Shown here: positions 1 through 11,630 of the stretch, piece by piece
How the letters are laid out: every line of letters begins with the position of its first letter
Position numbering within the stretch: the stretch's first letter is position 1
DNA from: Bactericera cockerelli
Lineage: Eukaryota; Arthropoda; Insecta; Hemiptera; Triozidae
DNA length: 64,000 nucleotides
Assembly (NCBI GenBank): GCA_024516035.1
Contig: CM044956.1
Coordinates: 51,988,436-52,052,435 of the forward strand
Direction: 5' to 3'
The notes under the pieces: generated by a model
What the model was told of the DNA's origin: nothing
Seen by the model: only the letters and a program-made list of their open reading frames with translations
Database searches by the model: none
Position numbers and translations under genes: made by a program

Positions 1-639
1 ATGAATGCAAATGCTGAACATCGCCGAGCATTTCCAACACCCTTGTAAATTTCACGTCTGAATACTCTGCAGATTTTTTAGCAGTTGTTATTTTAATTTT
101 CTCGTTCATTTGTGAGGAGAAAGTGTGAGTACTGAGTACCTATACCTACCTGAATTATTCTACATCTGTTGGTTACATAAGTAAAATAAAACATATGTAG
201 GTATTTCATAGTTGATTGTTCAATCAGCTCTTATTTACATACAAGAATACAAGATATGTACATTCATATTTAAAAAAAGACAAAAAAAAAAAAAAAAAAA
301 ACAGAAATGAACAAAGTTACTTTAAGGATGATGTCTTTTTTAGCATGGTGAATATACAGGATGTCAAAGTTTTATTTTTAGAAAATTTAAAAATCTAGGA
401 AAATTTCTAAGACTAAAAAATAATCTTACATATTTTTTCGAAGAAAAAAAAAAATCACTTGAAAAAAAGTTTTGAAATAAACTTGAACTTGTTGAAAAGA
501 AGTGAAAATAGTTTTCATGTCTTTGTGTATTATGATTATTGAGTAATTTTTCAAGGAAGTACATAATACCTAACATTCTGCACCTATTTGAATTCAAAAC
601 TAAGTTATTATTTTGTTCATATCTCCGTTCGACGGCATT
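1..639. other. AT-rich stretch, no gene seen
   Basis: Contains an A20 run at 283-302 and many A/T runs; nothing recognised. Confidence 0.6.
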
Positions 640-905
640 TTTTGATAAATGATCAGAGATTGGGGACCATAAACAGGGAGTAGACCAGCAGCATGGCTGG
701 GGGACTATAAACAGGGAGTAAGTAGACCAACAGTTTGGCTGGTGGACTAAAGACAGGGCGTAGACCAGCATTGGCTTGGTTCTTGGGGCCCTTGTCAATT
801 ATTAGCCTCCTTGTTAAGTGTTAAGACAGTGGTAGAAGTTCTGAGTCATTCCCCACTGTCTGGCTACCATCGGTCACGATGACGCCACCCTATGATGATG
901 ATGAT
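640..905 (+). repeat. Repeat H with threefold 'agtagacca' units
   Basis: Three sub-units containing 'acagggmgtagacca' (about 675, 713 and 756), then 'cttgtcaattattagcctcc', 'agacagtggtagaagttctg' and 'accatcggtcacgatgacgcc' ending in (GAT)n. Other copies: 22,180-22,310, 34,925-35,350 (reverse, split) and part at 54,405-54,540. No coding; class unknown. Confidence 0.7.
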
Positions 906-3465
906 CTGATATTATTTTAGTCGTAGAACGGTAGAATATAGCCTAGAAATAATGATTTCTGAAATTTTCTATAGAAAAATTTGGACACCCCGTATGTAAT
1001 TGTGTAGATTTTAGCACGGTATGAAAACATGGAGTAGCTCACCAGATATATCAATTTTTTGCAGCTTCATATTATTAATAGAAGAAACCGAAGGGAAAAC
1101 TTTATCGCACGGTTTTGCAGGAAGTTTTTTATTTCAATAAGTTTTTTTATTTACATATTTATTTATTTGTAATAATATTTTATACTTCTCCGAAAGTACG
1201 AAAGTCTTCTAAGAAGTCTTTATTTGTGACACGATGTCTCTTGAGCGGACTCTTTAATCAATGAAAGGTATAGTCCGTATAGTCATGCTTATTTGGGCCT
1301 TGAAATTAGCTGTTACCTATCATGGATGAATAAGAAAAGGAGACGTCATTCGTAACGTATATCTCATGTGTAATTTATCTGTCTCATAAGAAACTATCCA
1401 ATATGGCTACCGTTTACCTTCAAAAGCATGTAATCAGAAAATTTAATTTGTTATTGTTGTGATTTTTCTGTGTTAAAACTAAAAAAGATGGCCGATTTTA
1501 GGAGACAGGTTTGAGGTATTTCGAGTTCTCCATTTTTCATTTCTCCATGGTACCTACAGTTTTTTGTTGTTGGTATATTTGTGATACACACACATCCATG
1601 GCCACGCCTACCTCAATTGTCCTCAATCACGCTTTGCCTCCAGAGCTGATGGTCTGCTGCATCCACATCTGACAGTTCACACACTCTCATGTTTATGTTT
1701 CTTGACATTCTTCCACCATTCAGATTCAGGTCTTCCCCGTGGTGTTCGTCCCTCTGGGTTATATGTCAACCCATTGTTTACTCAAGTGTTATTATTATAC
1801 AGATACAATCAAGTTTTATTTACATTGGATCACATTGTATACACTTGGCAGTTATGAGATTTTATACTAAACCTTTTGTTTATCTAAAACTGCTTGACCG
1901 ATTTTAATCAAAATTGTTATACCTGTATGGTAAAATACCATTTTCCCTCCATTCTAGAAACCCCAAAAATTCTGTATCGGCAAGTCGTAGACCTTGTTGT
2001 TGCACATTTTTGTCAATTTTTTTTTGTTTTGATTTTCTTAAATATCAGAGATAAATCTTATTTTTTACTGTCTTATTTTTAATATAACACGGTAAAGATC
2101 ATGAAATACACAGTATCTTTATCTCTGATTGTCTAGCTGCTTCACCTGGACCATCAATGATGTAACCAATATGGGATGCAGCCAACTTATCAACACATGT
2201 GACATCCTATACCAGTGGTTTTCCTCTTTAACAATTTGGACACACCTACTTAAATGTGTACATTTTCCTCTTTTATATGAATATAACACCTAGATATTGT
2301 GATGAATACCTATGAAATGAAACAAAATGTGTGGGGTTGTAAATAGAAGGCTCACAATTGACTATTCTTTGTGAAAGTAATCACACGAAAAAATAAAAGA
2401 TTAAACAGTTTTTCAAAACTTTCAAATTGAAAATTGCTGTGCACTTTATCCCTAGTAGTTCAAAGGCGGACTCTCATTGATAAGGACTCTGTAAATTAAT
2501 TCTGCTTACATAGCTGCAAAACCTCTTTTTTCTGTGTCTCTTTTTTAGAGCTGATTTTGTATTGTTGACACAAGAGGAAATCACTGAAACTCGTGGCAAA
2601 AGTAAACTCAGGATTACCTAAGAATAAACTTGCTTGTAAATCCCTTTACCAAGCTTCAACCATACCCTTCCACCGTTGCGATCATTTCCCTTTTGTAATG
2701 TTCTCTTTACCATTTATAACGTACTTACTAGAAGTATCCATGTAAGCTAGGAGAAGCTTTGATGGTGTGTAACCAGGTAACACGAAAGATATACAGCGTG
2801 AGAGAAAAGTTCAGGAACATCTGTTGTTCTCCGGAACGCAAAAAGATAATAAGGAAAGTATTGTATAAGCTGAAAATTTGGACATACACTGCATTTTACA
2901 TGTGTGGACGAAGAATCATAGCCTCAGGATATCAAAAAAGTTGTTTTCGGCCATTTTTACGGCCATTGTCCATCAACACGATATCTCGAGAATGGTAAGA
3001 GTTAAAAACTTGAAATTTGGTATTAAAGTTGATTTTATATGTCACACGAACCAAGAAAAAAACGGCCCACTCTTGGGTCGCAAGGGCCGCTCTTTTGAAA
3101 TGGTTAAAAAGACACCATTTACCGGTATTTTGGGACGGGCCCGTTTGGACTAACATTTTTATTAATCAACTTAGATGGGAATTGTGACATATCAAATCCA
3201 ATGATATTGAAGTGCTTATTACGAATTTGACATTAATTTTTAGCTAACTGTTACCTGTTAGCGTTGAGTTCTCAGTGGCGGAATTTGACTTATTTTCGAG
3301 TGATAAGGAAAATTGTATGTTGCCTCACCAGTTTATTTTCCCTGTGTTTTCCTGGGTATGAAGAAATGTGTGTAGTATCCACAGAATTCTACCACGTATC
3401 AACAGAGCACGAATTCTAACTTCTAAATAATACCTTTCATACATCCCGTTGGAATTATTTCCCAC
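906..3465. other. AT-rich stretch with degenerate repeat pieces
   Basis: A family P internal fragment lies at 1,845-2,085. The 2,876-3,155 part (gacatacactgcattttaca, aaaacggcccactcttggg) looks like unclassified repeat sequence. No coding recognised. Confidence 0.5.
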
Positions 3466-3915
3466 CTACCTCTCTCTCCTTCCCTCCCCTTCTCTTCCTC
3501 TCTCCTCTCTCCCCCCTTCCCCTCCTTTCCTCCTCTTTCTCTCCTCTCCCTCCTCCTCCTTCTCCTCTCTCTTCCTCCCCTCCTTTCCTCTTCTCTCTCC
3601 TTCCTCCCCCTTCCTCTCTCTCTCTCCTCTCCTCCTCCCCTCCTTCCTCTCTCTTCTCTCTCTCATCCCTCCTCCTCCTCCTTCCCTCTCTCTCTTCCTC
3701 CTCTCTCTCCCCTCCTCTCTCCTTCCTCTCCTCTTCCTCTCTCTCTCTCTCCTCCTCCTCCTTCCCTCTCTCCTCCTCTCTCTCTCCTCTCCTCCTCTCT
3801 CTCCCCCCTCTCTTCCTCTCTCTCCCCTCTCCCTCTCCTCCTTCCCTCTCTCCTTTCCTTCTCTCTCTCTCCTCCTCCCTCCTTCCCTCTCTCTCTTCCT
3901 CTCTCTCTCTCTCGC
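3466..3915. repeat. 450-bp polypyrimidine (CT)n tract
   Basis: Nearly pure C/T on the + strand (purines on the other), mixing (CTCT)n, (CCT)n and TTCC. All six-frame reading frames across it are low-complexity artefacts. Confidence 0.95.
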
Positions 3916-4148
3916 ACCATTTGTTCTCTGCTGTTCCAATGCGACTTTCACACACATTTTTCTATCTTGAATGTCATTTTCACGAAATGTCAAAGACACT
4001 ATTTCTTCTCAGCACATACACTGTCATACATACACCCATTCAATGCTGTGGAGAATCTTACATTCTTTGACACGCTATATTATTGTTATATTGAAAATTA
4101 CTATAAATTTTTTATATTTAATATTAAAAATTACTAAAAAATTGCCAG

Positions 4149-4315
4149 CCTTCATGGCGTATCGGTTGTGACTACTGCCGTATTCCAGAGATCCTGTGTT
4201 CGATTCCCGGTTGGAGCAGACTTTTCGCACAGAAAATTCTGTTCCCTCCGAACATGAGAGGCTAGCAATTCCGGCCTTACCCAGGCTGGGTGAGGTTAAT
4301 TGAATAGTTTCGCTA
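4149..4315 (+). mobile_element. SINE A, partial
   Basis: Head with A/B boxes (gttcgattcccgg) and the start of the central domain up to 'ccaggctgggtgaggttaat'; then lost. Confidence 0.8.
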
Positions 4316-5395
4316 ATTTCATATCATTTTCAAATTTTCCGAGGCTCTGATGGTGCGCCATTTTTGTTATTATAGTTATCTGACCTGTCACCTGGTTTAG
4401 TTGTAGCTAGGGTTTCTTGTTGAAGTTTTATCTAAGAAAGTCAAAATTACAAAAGAAAATACATACAAACTAGGTTTACCGTAAGTATACACGCTCATTT
4501 TGTTTTTCTTGTCGTTGCAAAAGTAGCGTTTTGCTTGATTTCGATTCCAAGTGCGGATAGCTATTAGAGAAGGTGCGTTTTTTAATGGGTGAGGTTTAAA
4601 ATTCCCACACCTCAGGTTAGGACGGACCTGGGTGTCTTTAAAAGATTTTTTCCTGCCTATTCCACCAAAAAAAAAGTTGTAGGGTCTTGGAAGATACTCA
4701 ATACAATTTTATTGACACTGTGACCTAATGAGATTTATTATGACCAGTTGATTAACGACAATCTAATATCAATGTCCTTATTTGAGTTACTCAGGGCGAG
4801 GGTTTTATTGGGAATCATAGTTTTATGAAATTTAGAGGATGCGCTAAAACTACCAAGAATCCAAAAATAGTCATCGATGACAATAGATATTTGATAGTTA
4901 TAGCACTATTTCTAAATTCATAAACATACCAGATCACTGAACCTCATTAAATTTAATCACAAAAATTTCTATTTTCAACCATGGTGGATTACACGGAAAT
5001 TAATATCTCACACATCATTTAACGTCATTCGACTTTCCACATGTTCTAAATGGGTCGGAAATAATGTATGCATAAAATAGATTGAATTATGTAAATATGA
5101 GGTTTCATAATCTACATAAATCTATTACAATGATATTAATTTTATCTTCAATAATTTCTAGTTCCTGCATATACTGAACAATAATAGAACGAGTACCCTC
5201 TGACAGTAGTGACTAACATAATTCCATCATAATAATATGGATAACCTATAATATAAAAATAATCCATTTATGAACAATGTTTGAACATTTTGGTATGATA
5301 GGTATCATGACATATTTGAACCAGTGTAACTACTCAAATTTAAGCAGAGCTTGGAATAAATTTTATAGCAGAAAGCCATTGATAGTAGGATGTAC

Positions 5396-5575
5396 ATCTG
5401 TACAACTTCTCACTTTTCTGTTTATACTGATTAAAATAAGAGGTTATTGGTGACATGGGTATTCAGAACTTACCTGCTGATGAGAGCAAATAAGCTCGAA
5501 ACAGCTGTCCAGGTATGTTCTGATATTCATGTACACTAGTACACTTCTCACTTTTCTGTTTATACTGTTTATACT
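5396..5575 (+). repeat. Hammerhead-ribozyme repeat, isolated copy (just over one unit)
   Basis: One complete unit plus the start of a second (cttctcacttttctgtttatact recurs at both ends) of the same sequence that is tandem at 6,195-6,945. It diverges more from the array than the array units do from one another. Confidence 0.85.
5463..5523 (+). ncRNA. Type I hammerhead ribozyme motif, copy 0
   Basis: Core CTGATGA (5477-5483), stem II GAGC/GCTC (5484-5487 with 5494-5497, loop aaataa), GAAA (5498-5501), stem III CAG/CTG (5502-5507), predicted cleavage after C5509 (GTC). Stem I is formed by ACCTG (5472-5476) with CAGGT (5510-5514) and, beyond a small internal loop, TCAGAAC (5463-5469) with GTTCTGA (5517-5523). 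All invariant core bases are present. The very short stem III is as in type I hammerheads of schistosomes and animal retrozymes. Confidence 0.85.
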
Positions 5576-6253
5576 GATGTTGGAATTTTATATGTATAAC
5601 AAATGATATATGTATATTAATTTACTCTTATTATATGAAAATACCTACACTTAAAATAAATTCAATGGGTTTTTTCTAGGAGTTTCTTTGGTTCGAATCC
5701 CAGCAAGGTATAAACTTTCAACTAAGGTTTGAATGCGTGGCGTGAGTAAGAGTAATTTTTTACTTCCGTTGAATTTCTAATAATATAAATCGGAAGTACT
5801 ACTTCCGAGAAATTTCTAATATTAGAAATCGGAAGTATTGTGTGGACAGACAAAGTCGATTCTCATGAAGTTTTTGATATGAGTGGGAAAAACAGACTTA
5901 CTCATTTATTTTAACAAAGCAAGGTTCTCCGAATTGAGGAGAAGTAGAGATTTGGAGATAGAAGATGAGGAATTGATGCGAAAGTGATTAATGCAGGAGA
6001 ACTGAGAACAGGAGAGAAACAAAGGACAATGGACAAAGGAACTCATACCAGACATGAAGAGGTGGGCGAACAGAAAGCATAGAATCGTGGCGTACGTGTT
6101 GTGCCAACTTACAAGAGGTCATGGAGTTTTCAAGAACTACCTATTAAGAATGAGGAAGTGTAGAGTGAACAATTGTGATTACATCATCTAATACAATTCA
6201 TCAATTTTCTGTATACTGATTAAAATAGAGAGGTTAGTTAATGGCGTGGATAT

Positions 6254-6316
6254 TCAGAACTATTACCTGCTGATGAGAGCAAATAAGCTCGAAATAGCTG
6301 TCCAGGTATGTTCTGA
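6254..6316 (+). ncRNA. Hammerhead ribozyme motif, array unit 1
   Basis: CTGATGA 6270-6276, stem II GAGC/GCTC, GAAA 6291-6294, stem III TAG/CTG with one G·U pair, cleavage predicted after C6302; stem I ACCTG/CAGGT plus TCAGAAC/GTTCTGA. Core intact. Confidence 0.85.
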
Positions 6317-6397
6317 TATTCATATACATCAAATATAACTTATCACTTTTCTGTTTATACTAATTAAAATAGAGAGGTTAGTTGATGGCATGGATAT

Positions 6398-6460
6398 TCA
6401 GAACTATTACCTGCTGATGAGAGCAAATAAGCTCGAAATAGCTGTCCAGGTATGTTCTGA
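6398..6460 (+). ncRNA. Hammerhead ribozyme motif, array unit 2
   Basis: Same architecture 144 bases later; core intact; cleavage predicted after C6446. Confidence 0.85.
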
Positions 6461-6541
6461 TATTCATATTCATCTAGTACAACTTCTCACTTTTCTGTTT
6501 ATACTGATTAAAATAGAGAGGTTAGTTGATGGCATGGATAT

Positions 6542-6604
6542 TCAGAACTAAAAACTGCTGATGAGAGCAAATAAGCTCGAAATAGCTGTCCAGGTATGTT
6601 CTGA
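6542..6604 (+). ncRNA. Hammerhead ribozyme motif, array unit 3
   Basis: Core intact, but the inner stem I strand reads AACTG instead of ACCTG, weakening stem I by one pair. Cleavage predicted after C6590; activity probably reduced. Confidence 0.78.
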
Positions 6605-6685
6605 TATTCATATACATCAAATATAACTTATCACTTATCTGTTTATACTAATTAAAATAGAGAGGTTAGTTGATGGCATGGATAT

Positions 6686-6748
6686 TCAGAACTATTACCT
6701 GCTGATGAGAGCAAATAAGCTCGAAATATCTGTCCAGGTATGTTCTGA
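6686..6748 (+). ncRNA. Hammerhead ribozyme motif, array unit 4 (stem III changed)
   Basis: Core CTGATGA and GAAA kept, stem I intact, but stem III reads TATCTG rather than TAGCTG, removing its G-C pair. Predicted site after C6734; probably poorly active. Confidence 0.72.
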
Positions 6749-6829
6749 TATTCATATTCATCTAGTACAACTTCTCACTTTTCTGTTTATACTGATTAAA
6801 ATAGAGAGGTTAGTTAATGGCATGGATAT

Positions 6830-6892
6830 TCAGAACAAAAAACTGCTGATGTGAGCAAATAAGCTCGAAATAGCTGTCCAGGTATGTTCTGA
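6830..6892 (+). ncRNA. Hammerhead ribozyme motif, array unit 5 (core mutated)
   Basis: The invariant CTGATGA is CTGATGT and inner stem I reads AACTG, so the copy is likely inactive; the rest of the fold and the GTC at 6,876-6,878 remain. Confidence 0.7.
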
Positions 6893-6945
6893 TATTCATG
6901 TACATCAAATACAACTCACATTTCTGTCTATACTAATTATACTGG

Positions 6946-7414
6946 CTGATTGTGAACAAGAGGACAGCCTAAATGCTCGATCCTCGTTTGCTCTCACTTT
7001 GCCCAAGTCAGAAGAGAGTGTAAGATTCATGTAGAGAAAAGAGAAGAAAAAGGAAACATAATTGCGGAGATGCTTGAGAGTAAAAGGAAATGGACTTGAG
7101 TAAGGAAAATGGTTCGAAAAATAGTAGGCGTAAAAATGAAGGCTGGAGATAGGTTTAGAGCCCAAAATAACTGAGAGTTCAAAGCGTAGAGATCATGAAG
7201 TAATGTATCACACGTTTTCAGGATCTCCCACGTCTTCTGAGGATAGGTTTTCAGTGGGTAAAAATTCCAGGAAATGAGGTCAATGGGTGTCTAGAATATT
7301 TTCCTATTAAAAAAACGTTTCTCTCGATGCAACTCGGGCGTATATGGTAGCTGGTATTTCATGAGGTGTTGGATCTACACTTGAAAATGAATCACCCTGT
7401 ATTATGAAGTTTTT
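6946..7414. other. No gene seen
   Basis: A purine-rich stretch (7,010-7,150) and low-complexity sequence; ends in a 'caccctgtat' element-end motif. Confidence 0.5.
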
Positions 7415-7676
7415 CTATGGCGGGATGCCCGTCCTAACGCCATCGATTCTATTTGGTTTTAACGTCCTGATCAGGACGGGGGTGTTACCCTCCATTCGCG
7501 GGAAATCGTACCAGCTACCCACGTTAACCTCACCCAGTCTGGGTAGGGCCGGAAATGCCAGCCTCACGTGTTTGGAGAGAACAGGATTTTTGTCGAAAAG
7601 TCTGCTCCAACCGGGGATCAAACTCGGGATCTCTGGACTACAGGCAGTAGTCACAACCGTTACGCCACAGAGGAAC
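7415..7676 (-). mobile_element. SINE A, reverse
   Basis: Reverse-strand copy with head (7,590-7,676) and full central domain; 3' part ends at 'gatgcccgtcctaacgcc'. It is followed by a 'caccctgtat' end-like motif at 7,675-7,685 and preceded by another at 7,391-7,399. Confidence 0.85.
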
Positions 7677-7689
7677 ACCCTATATTGCT

Positions 7690-8630
7690 GATATAAATTG
7701 TTTAGTTTGACCTACATTACTTCTAACTTTTACTTCTCGAACACTACCTGAAACCAATGTTGCACCCTGATTATTGTTCCTTCATCATCTTGCTCCTTTT
7801 GTTGTTTTCATTTACTTTTGTTGTATTTTTTGCCATGTTTTTTTACCAGGCAGCTTACTGCAATATGTCACTAACAAATAAGACAGTTTCTCGTTGTTAA
7901 AGCACACCAAGTACATTTCTTTTCTTGCTATATTTTCATTTTAGAACACCTTCATCCATCTTGCCGTGCACATCTGCATTCTCTATTCTTTTCACACTCA
8001 CTGTTTCAATATCTGTCTCTGGCGTTAGGAATTGTAAATTGAATTTCTTTCCAACGACAAATTATTCCGCACGTTTTATTCCACTTTTTCTTCTCTATTA
8101 TTTTATCCATTACTAATTTATCATATAGTTCCTCTTTTATTATTCTAACCTCCCTGTTCTACTTTCGTTTGAAATACTATTTGAACCATTTTAACTCTGA
8201 ATGTTTCTTTAAAAAAAAAACCTTTCTGTTGTGTTTGCTTTGATAATTTTACTCGCAGACTATGCGCGTTCTTGTTACATTGTTCAACCGATTGAAATTT
8301 TTTCACATATTTTTATTTTATTTTAAGAAGTAAAATTAAAAATATCATTTTTGTGTTTATCACATCAAAAATATAATAAAAAAGTACCAAAAATTAAAAT
8401 CGGCTAGAACTCAAACATTCACTTTTCAGGTTACAAATCAATTGCCTTGATAATCTAACTATTTCATTTGATTGATATAGTTGGTCAGTAGTACTTTTTG
8501 TACTCAGAAAGTTTTCATTTACAACTTGCAGTTTACATAAAAATGTCACACAGACCGCTTAGCATAGAGTGTTCTTCAAAATGCATTAGCGCCAGATTCA
8601 AAATTTGAACGATGTGTTCTCTCCTTCTTG
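7690..8630. other. T-rich intergenic stretch
   Basis: Pyrimidine-rich AT sequence with no recognised coding or repeat family. Confidence 0.55.
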
Positions 8631-8631
8631 G

Positions 8632-8893
8632 CCTTTTTTTTTTTTTTTTTTTTTTTTTTAAGTGGGGTTAACGTCGCTTTCAATGCCATGGTCATATCAC
8701 GACGGGTTTACCCTCATCGCAGGAACTCACAAACTGCTACTCACATTGACTCACCCAGCCTGAGTGGGCCGGAAAAGCCAGCGTCACGAGAATCAGAATT
8801 GAATGGTCACCATCCAAGTCTTAACCTCGCTGGATGTCGCTTAACTTCGGTGTTCTGAAGGAACCGGTGTATCAACATGCCATCGACGCTGGC
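8632..8893 (-). mobile_element. SINE G, 5S rRNA-derived
   Basis: On the minus strand the first ~95 bases match 5S rRNA: gccagcgtcgatggcatgtt, cggttcctt, caccgaagttaagc (box A region), aggttaagacttggatggtgacc (box C region). Then comes the same central domain as SINE A (ctggcttttccggccc, caggctgggtgag), ending in poly(A) (T run at 8,636-8,659). A 5S head with type 1 pol III promoter elements defines the SINE3 class. Confidence 0.88.
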
Positions 8894-9084
8894 TTCTTGT
8901 GCCTTTATTTAATAGTCGTATTCATCGTTCCTTCACGCGTCTGAAAGAACTTAGAATTTATTAAAACAACAAAGAAAAGGTATTTTTTAATAAGTGATAC
9001 GCAGAATTGCAATTTTGTAAAGTACCTACTCTAAATTCCGAAGAAAAAACGAATTTATATATATACTCCCTTGCTTTATCCCAT

Positions 9085-9362
9085 ATTAGCTATGTTGCTT
9101 TTGGGTCGCATGTTCAACTCATGGTTGAGGTTGGTAGGGTGGAGCACGTTTTTTAGCTGGAGGCTTCCTAACACCAACGATTCTATTTGATTAATGTCTG
9201 GATAAGACGGGTTTTACCCTCCATTCGCTGGAATCGTACCAGCTACCCACATTAACCTCACCAGCCTGGGTAGGCCGGAAATGCAGCCTCACGTGTTGGA
9301 TGGGACAGAATTTCTTCGAAAGTCTGCCCAGCGGGAGTTGAAACTCGGAACTCTGGACTTTT
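9085..9362 (-). mobile_element. SINE A, reverse, degenerate
   Basis: Contains the 3' block (catggttgaggttggtagggtgg), central domain with small deletions and a damaged head. Confidence 0.8.
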
Positions 9363-9724
9363 TGTCGAGTCGAGAAAAACGAATTTTTGAAAGAAAAAAA
9401 ATTGGACTTATGATTGAATATCTCTCTGGTTTTATAATATTTTTTGATGCAACGAACTGTATTTGAAGGGAAATATGCATGACTATCCATACATGAAGTG
9501 AAAACTCACCTGCTCGCTATCATTTCTTTAAAAATATGCATCAATCCAAGTTAGTGACCTCTAGACCTGTGGGAAAAACAGGGATTTGGTCCATAACTCT
9601 TGAACGCAGCAAAATGCCCACCTGCAACTTGATCCTATATGATAGTCCACGGTGGGCTGAACCTAAACCTACCCTCAAAATATATGCATCTGTATGCGGG
9701 ACACCCTGTATATTTTTTTTTTTT

Positions 9725-9905
9725 TTAAAAAGGTAGTTGTGCCCGGAACCGCTTGCGCATTACTTCAGGGCACTTTACTTTTACATCCATGCCCATTCCG
9801 GAAACGGAAAAACTCGGTCAGAATTTTCCGCTTGGACTGGGATTCGAACCCGCAACCTCCGGGTCAGCAACCAATGCTCTTAACCACTGAGCCACGGAGA
9901 ACACC
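9725..9905 (-). mobile_element. SINE C (tRNA head), reverse
   Basis: Minus strand: head tccgtggctcagtggttaag with B box ggttcgaatccc, then a body with 'ttccgtttccggaatgg' and end 'gcgcaagcggttccgggcac'. It joins a 'caccctgtata' end at 9,900. Confidence 0.84.
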
Positions 9906-10689
9906 CTGTATAGTAAAAATTATTATTCAAAACCGTCTAGAATGACCCAGATGTTAACCCAGAGAGACTTTGAAGTACAAAAAACATCTTCTTTCAACTC
10001 TTCTCTCCTCCAATCAGAAGTCAATGAATAAACGTCGGTACATAGATATTTCCATACTGACGTCTCGATGGAATAATTCATGCAAGAATGGTTCAGATAA
10101 CATTAGTCGACTACGCAGCAAGTAGGTTAATGAAATAATAACAAACCAGAAGTACACAGTGAAAATGTACAGTTGGGAGTTGTAGAGGGAACTTTCAACC
10201 ATCTGAGTGTACTTACTAAAGTTTTTTATAACCACAAATGACAATAAATTAGTGAACTAATTTTATTGAAATTACTTCGTAGAATATCTTATATTAGATA
10301 TCGGAAGTTGTGGTTTTTTTTTAAAAATGATATTTATTTACAGAGGAGACTTAACAATCAGAGTCCTTGCTGCTCCTAGTTTTGGTTTTCTTTTATTATT
10401 CTTAAGTTTTATCTAAGTATGTCATTTTAAGTTTGAAAAGTTATATTCGTCTCTATTATTTTTTTATTTTTCCTTATTACTCCTCCTACCACATTCAATC
10501 TTTCTTTCCTTCATTCTACATCCAATACTATTTTTTTTCTCAATTATTATTATACAACGCTTTATTAGATAAAAATGGACATTATGTACATACAATAAAT
10601 TATTGTTACAAAGAAAAAAAAAAAAAAATGGAAAACAATATATATTATACAATAAAAATGAAAAAGAATAGAAAATATATAAAAACATA
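9906..10689. other. AT-rich, no gene seen
   Basis: One solo family P palindrome near 10,268-10,310; otherwise nothing recognised. Confidence 0.55.
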
Positions 10690-10950
10690 TGTCCTAACTA
10701 AAGGGCGGGGTTATTGCTTATGGCAATCTCTTCCTTCCAACCCTTTTTTCTCTCCCTTGATCAGCGAGCGCTATTTAGTTAAGAAAGAGGGTTGGATGGT
10801 AGACATTGCCTTGGGCAATAATGCCGTCTTTTGTTTTTATGCAAGTAAATTAAATAAAGAGTTTACTACTACTCGTACCATGTCGCATGTCCTTCTTATT
10901 GCTTTGCGGTTATTGCCAAGCAATGACCCCGCCTTTAGTTAGGACATGTT
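10690..10950. repeat. Cluster of inverted family T tail fragments
   Basis: Three pieces in alternating orientation (tcctaactaaagggcggggt at 10,692; gagggttggatggtagac at 10,789; ccaagcaatgaccccgcct at 10,915) enclose unrelated bases. It looks like repeated insertion or rearrangement of the same tail. Confidence 0.65.
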
Positions 10951-11630
10951 CGCCTCTGACATACAAGAGGCGTAAACCACATTTCAAATTTACAGGAGAG
11001 CCAAATGAGTTTCTTGTGCATAAATTTTCTGTTCACGGTAGGAACATTATCACTTCCCTGTACCGTGAATGACCATACGAACTTTTCTGTTGCCAAATTG
11101 ATATTAACTGGACTATCGATTTAGGCCTATCTGATTTGTCTGAAAAGGAAAATGAGGGATACCCTGATTAATTTGTTGTATCTTTTCTTTGGATATAATT
11201 GGGTTACGTCTATTTGTGAGAACAAAATATAGCACAAGTAGACTCAATCTAAGCATAAAAACGATTTCAAAAATTGGTTTACGCTCTTTGTGTTGTCAGA
11301 GCGGTTTGTGTAAATACATATATATTTATTTATTTTTTTTCCATTTTTGTTCTTTTGTTTTCATCTTCTTATGTCGTATATTAATTTGTAATTAACTGTT
11401 TGTATACATGTATTTATGTCCTTATTAATAAAGTGTATTTTTTTACATTAAATTGACAAATTGATCTAATGTACAGTTTTATGTATTTAAAAAAGAGCAC
11501 AAAAAAATTACATGTACAGCGACTCCAAAGGCCAATGGTTGGTGAGAGACACCCATAAACCTTACTTTTGACATTGCTTCAGTATAACCAGCTTATCCAA
11601 TGAGAAATAGACAATAGCTTAAAATATAAA

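Larger units (their letters stand above)
6195..6945 (+). repeat. 144-bp tandem satellite carrying hammerhead ribozymes
   Basis: Five units in tandem; the element 'aagctcgaaat' recurs at 6285, 6429, 6573, 6717 and 6861, exactly 144 bases apart. Each unit runs from 'acttttctgtttatac' through 'aatagagaggttagt' to the hammerhead. Units 1/3/5 and 2/4 show alternating small variants (for example ..atacatcaaatat.. versus ..attcatctagtac..), suggesting a dimer-level copying history. Confidence 0.92.

Noticed and set aside
3449..3999. Long open frames on both strands (Ser/Leu/Pro-rich and Arg/Glu-rich)
   Set aside because: They are translations of a (CT)n polypyrimidine tract; stop codons are rare there by composition.
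8790..8893. 5S rRNA gene
   Set aside because: Only about 95 bases match, with many changes, and a SINE core and poly(A) follow; it is a 5S-derived SINE.
10433..10942. 169-codon frame
   Set aside because: It is Tyr/Phe/Lys-rich from AT-rich sequence and runs through several inverted repeat tails; no coding signature.
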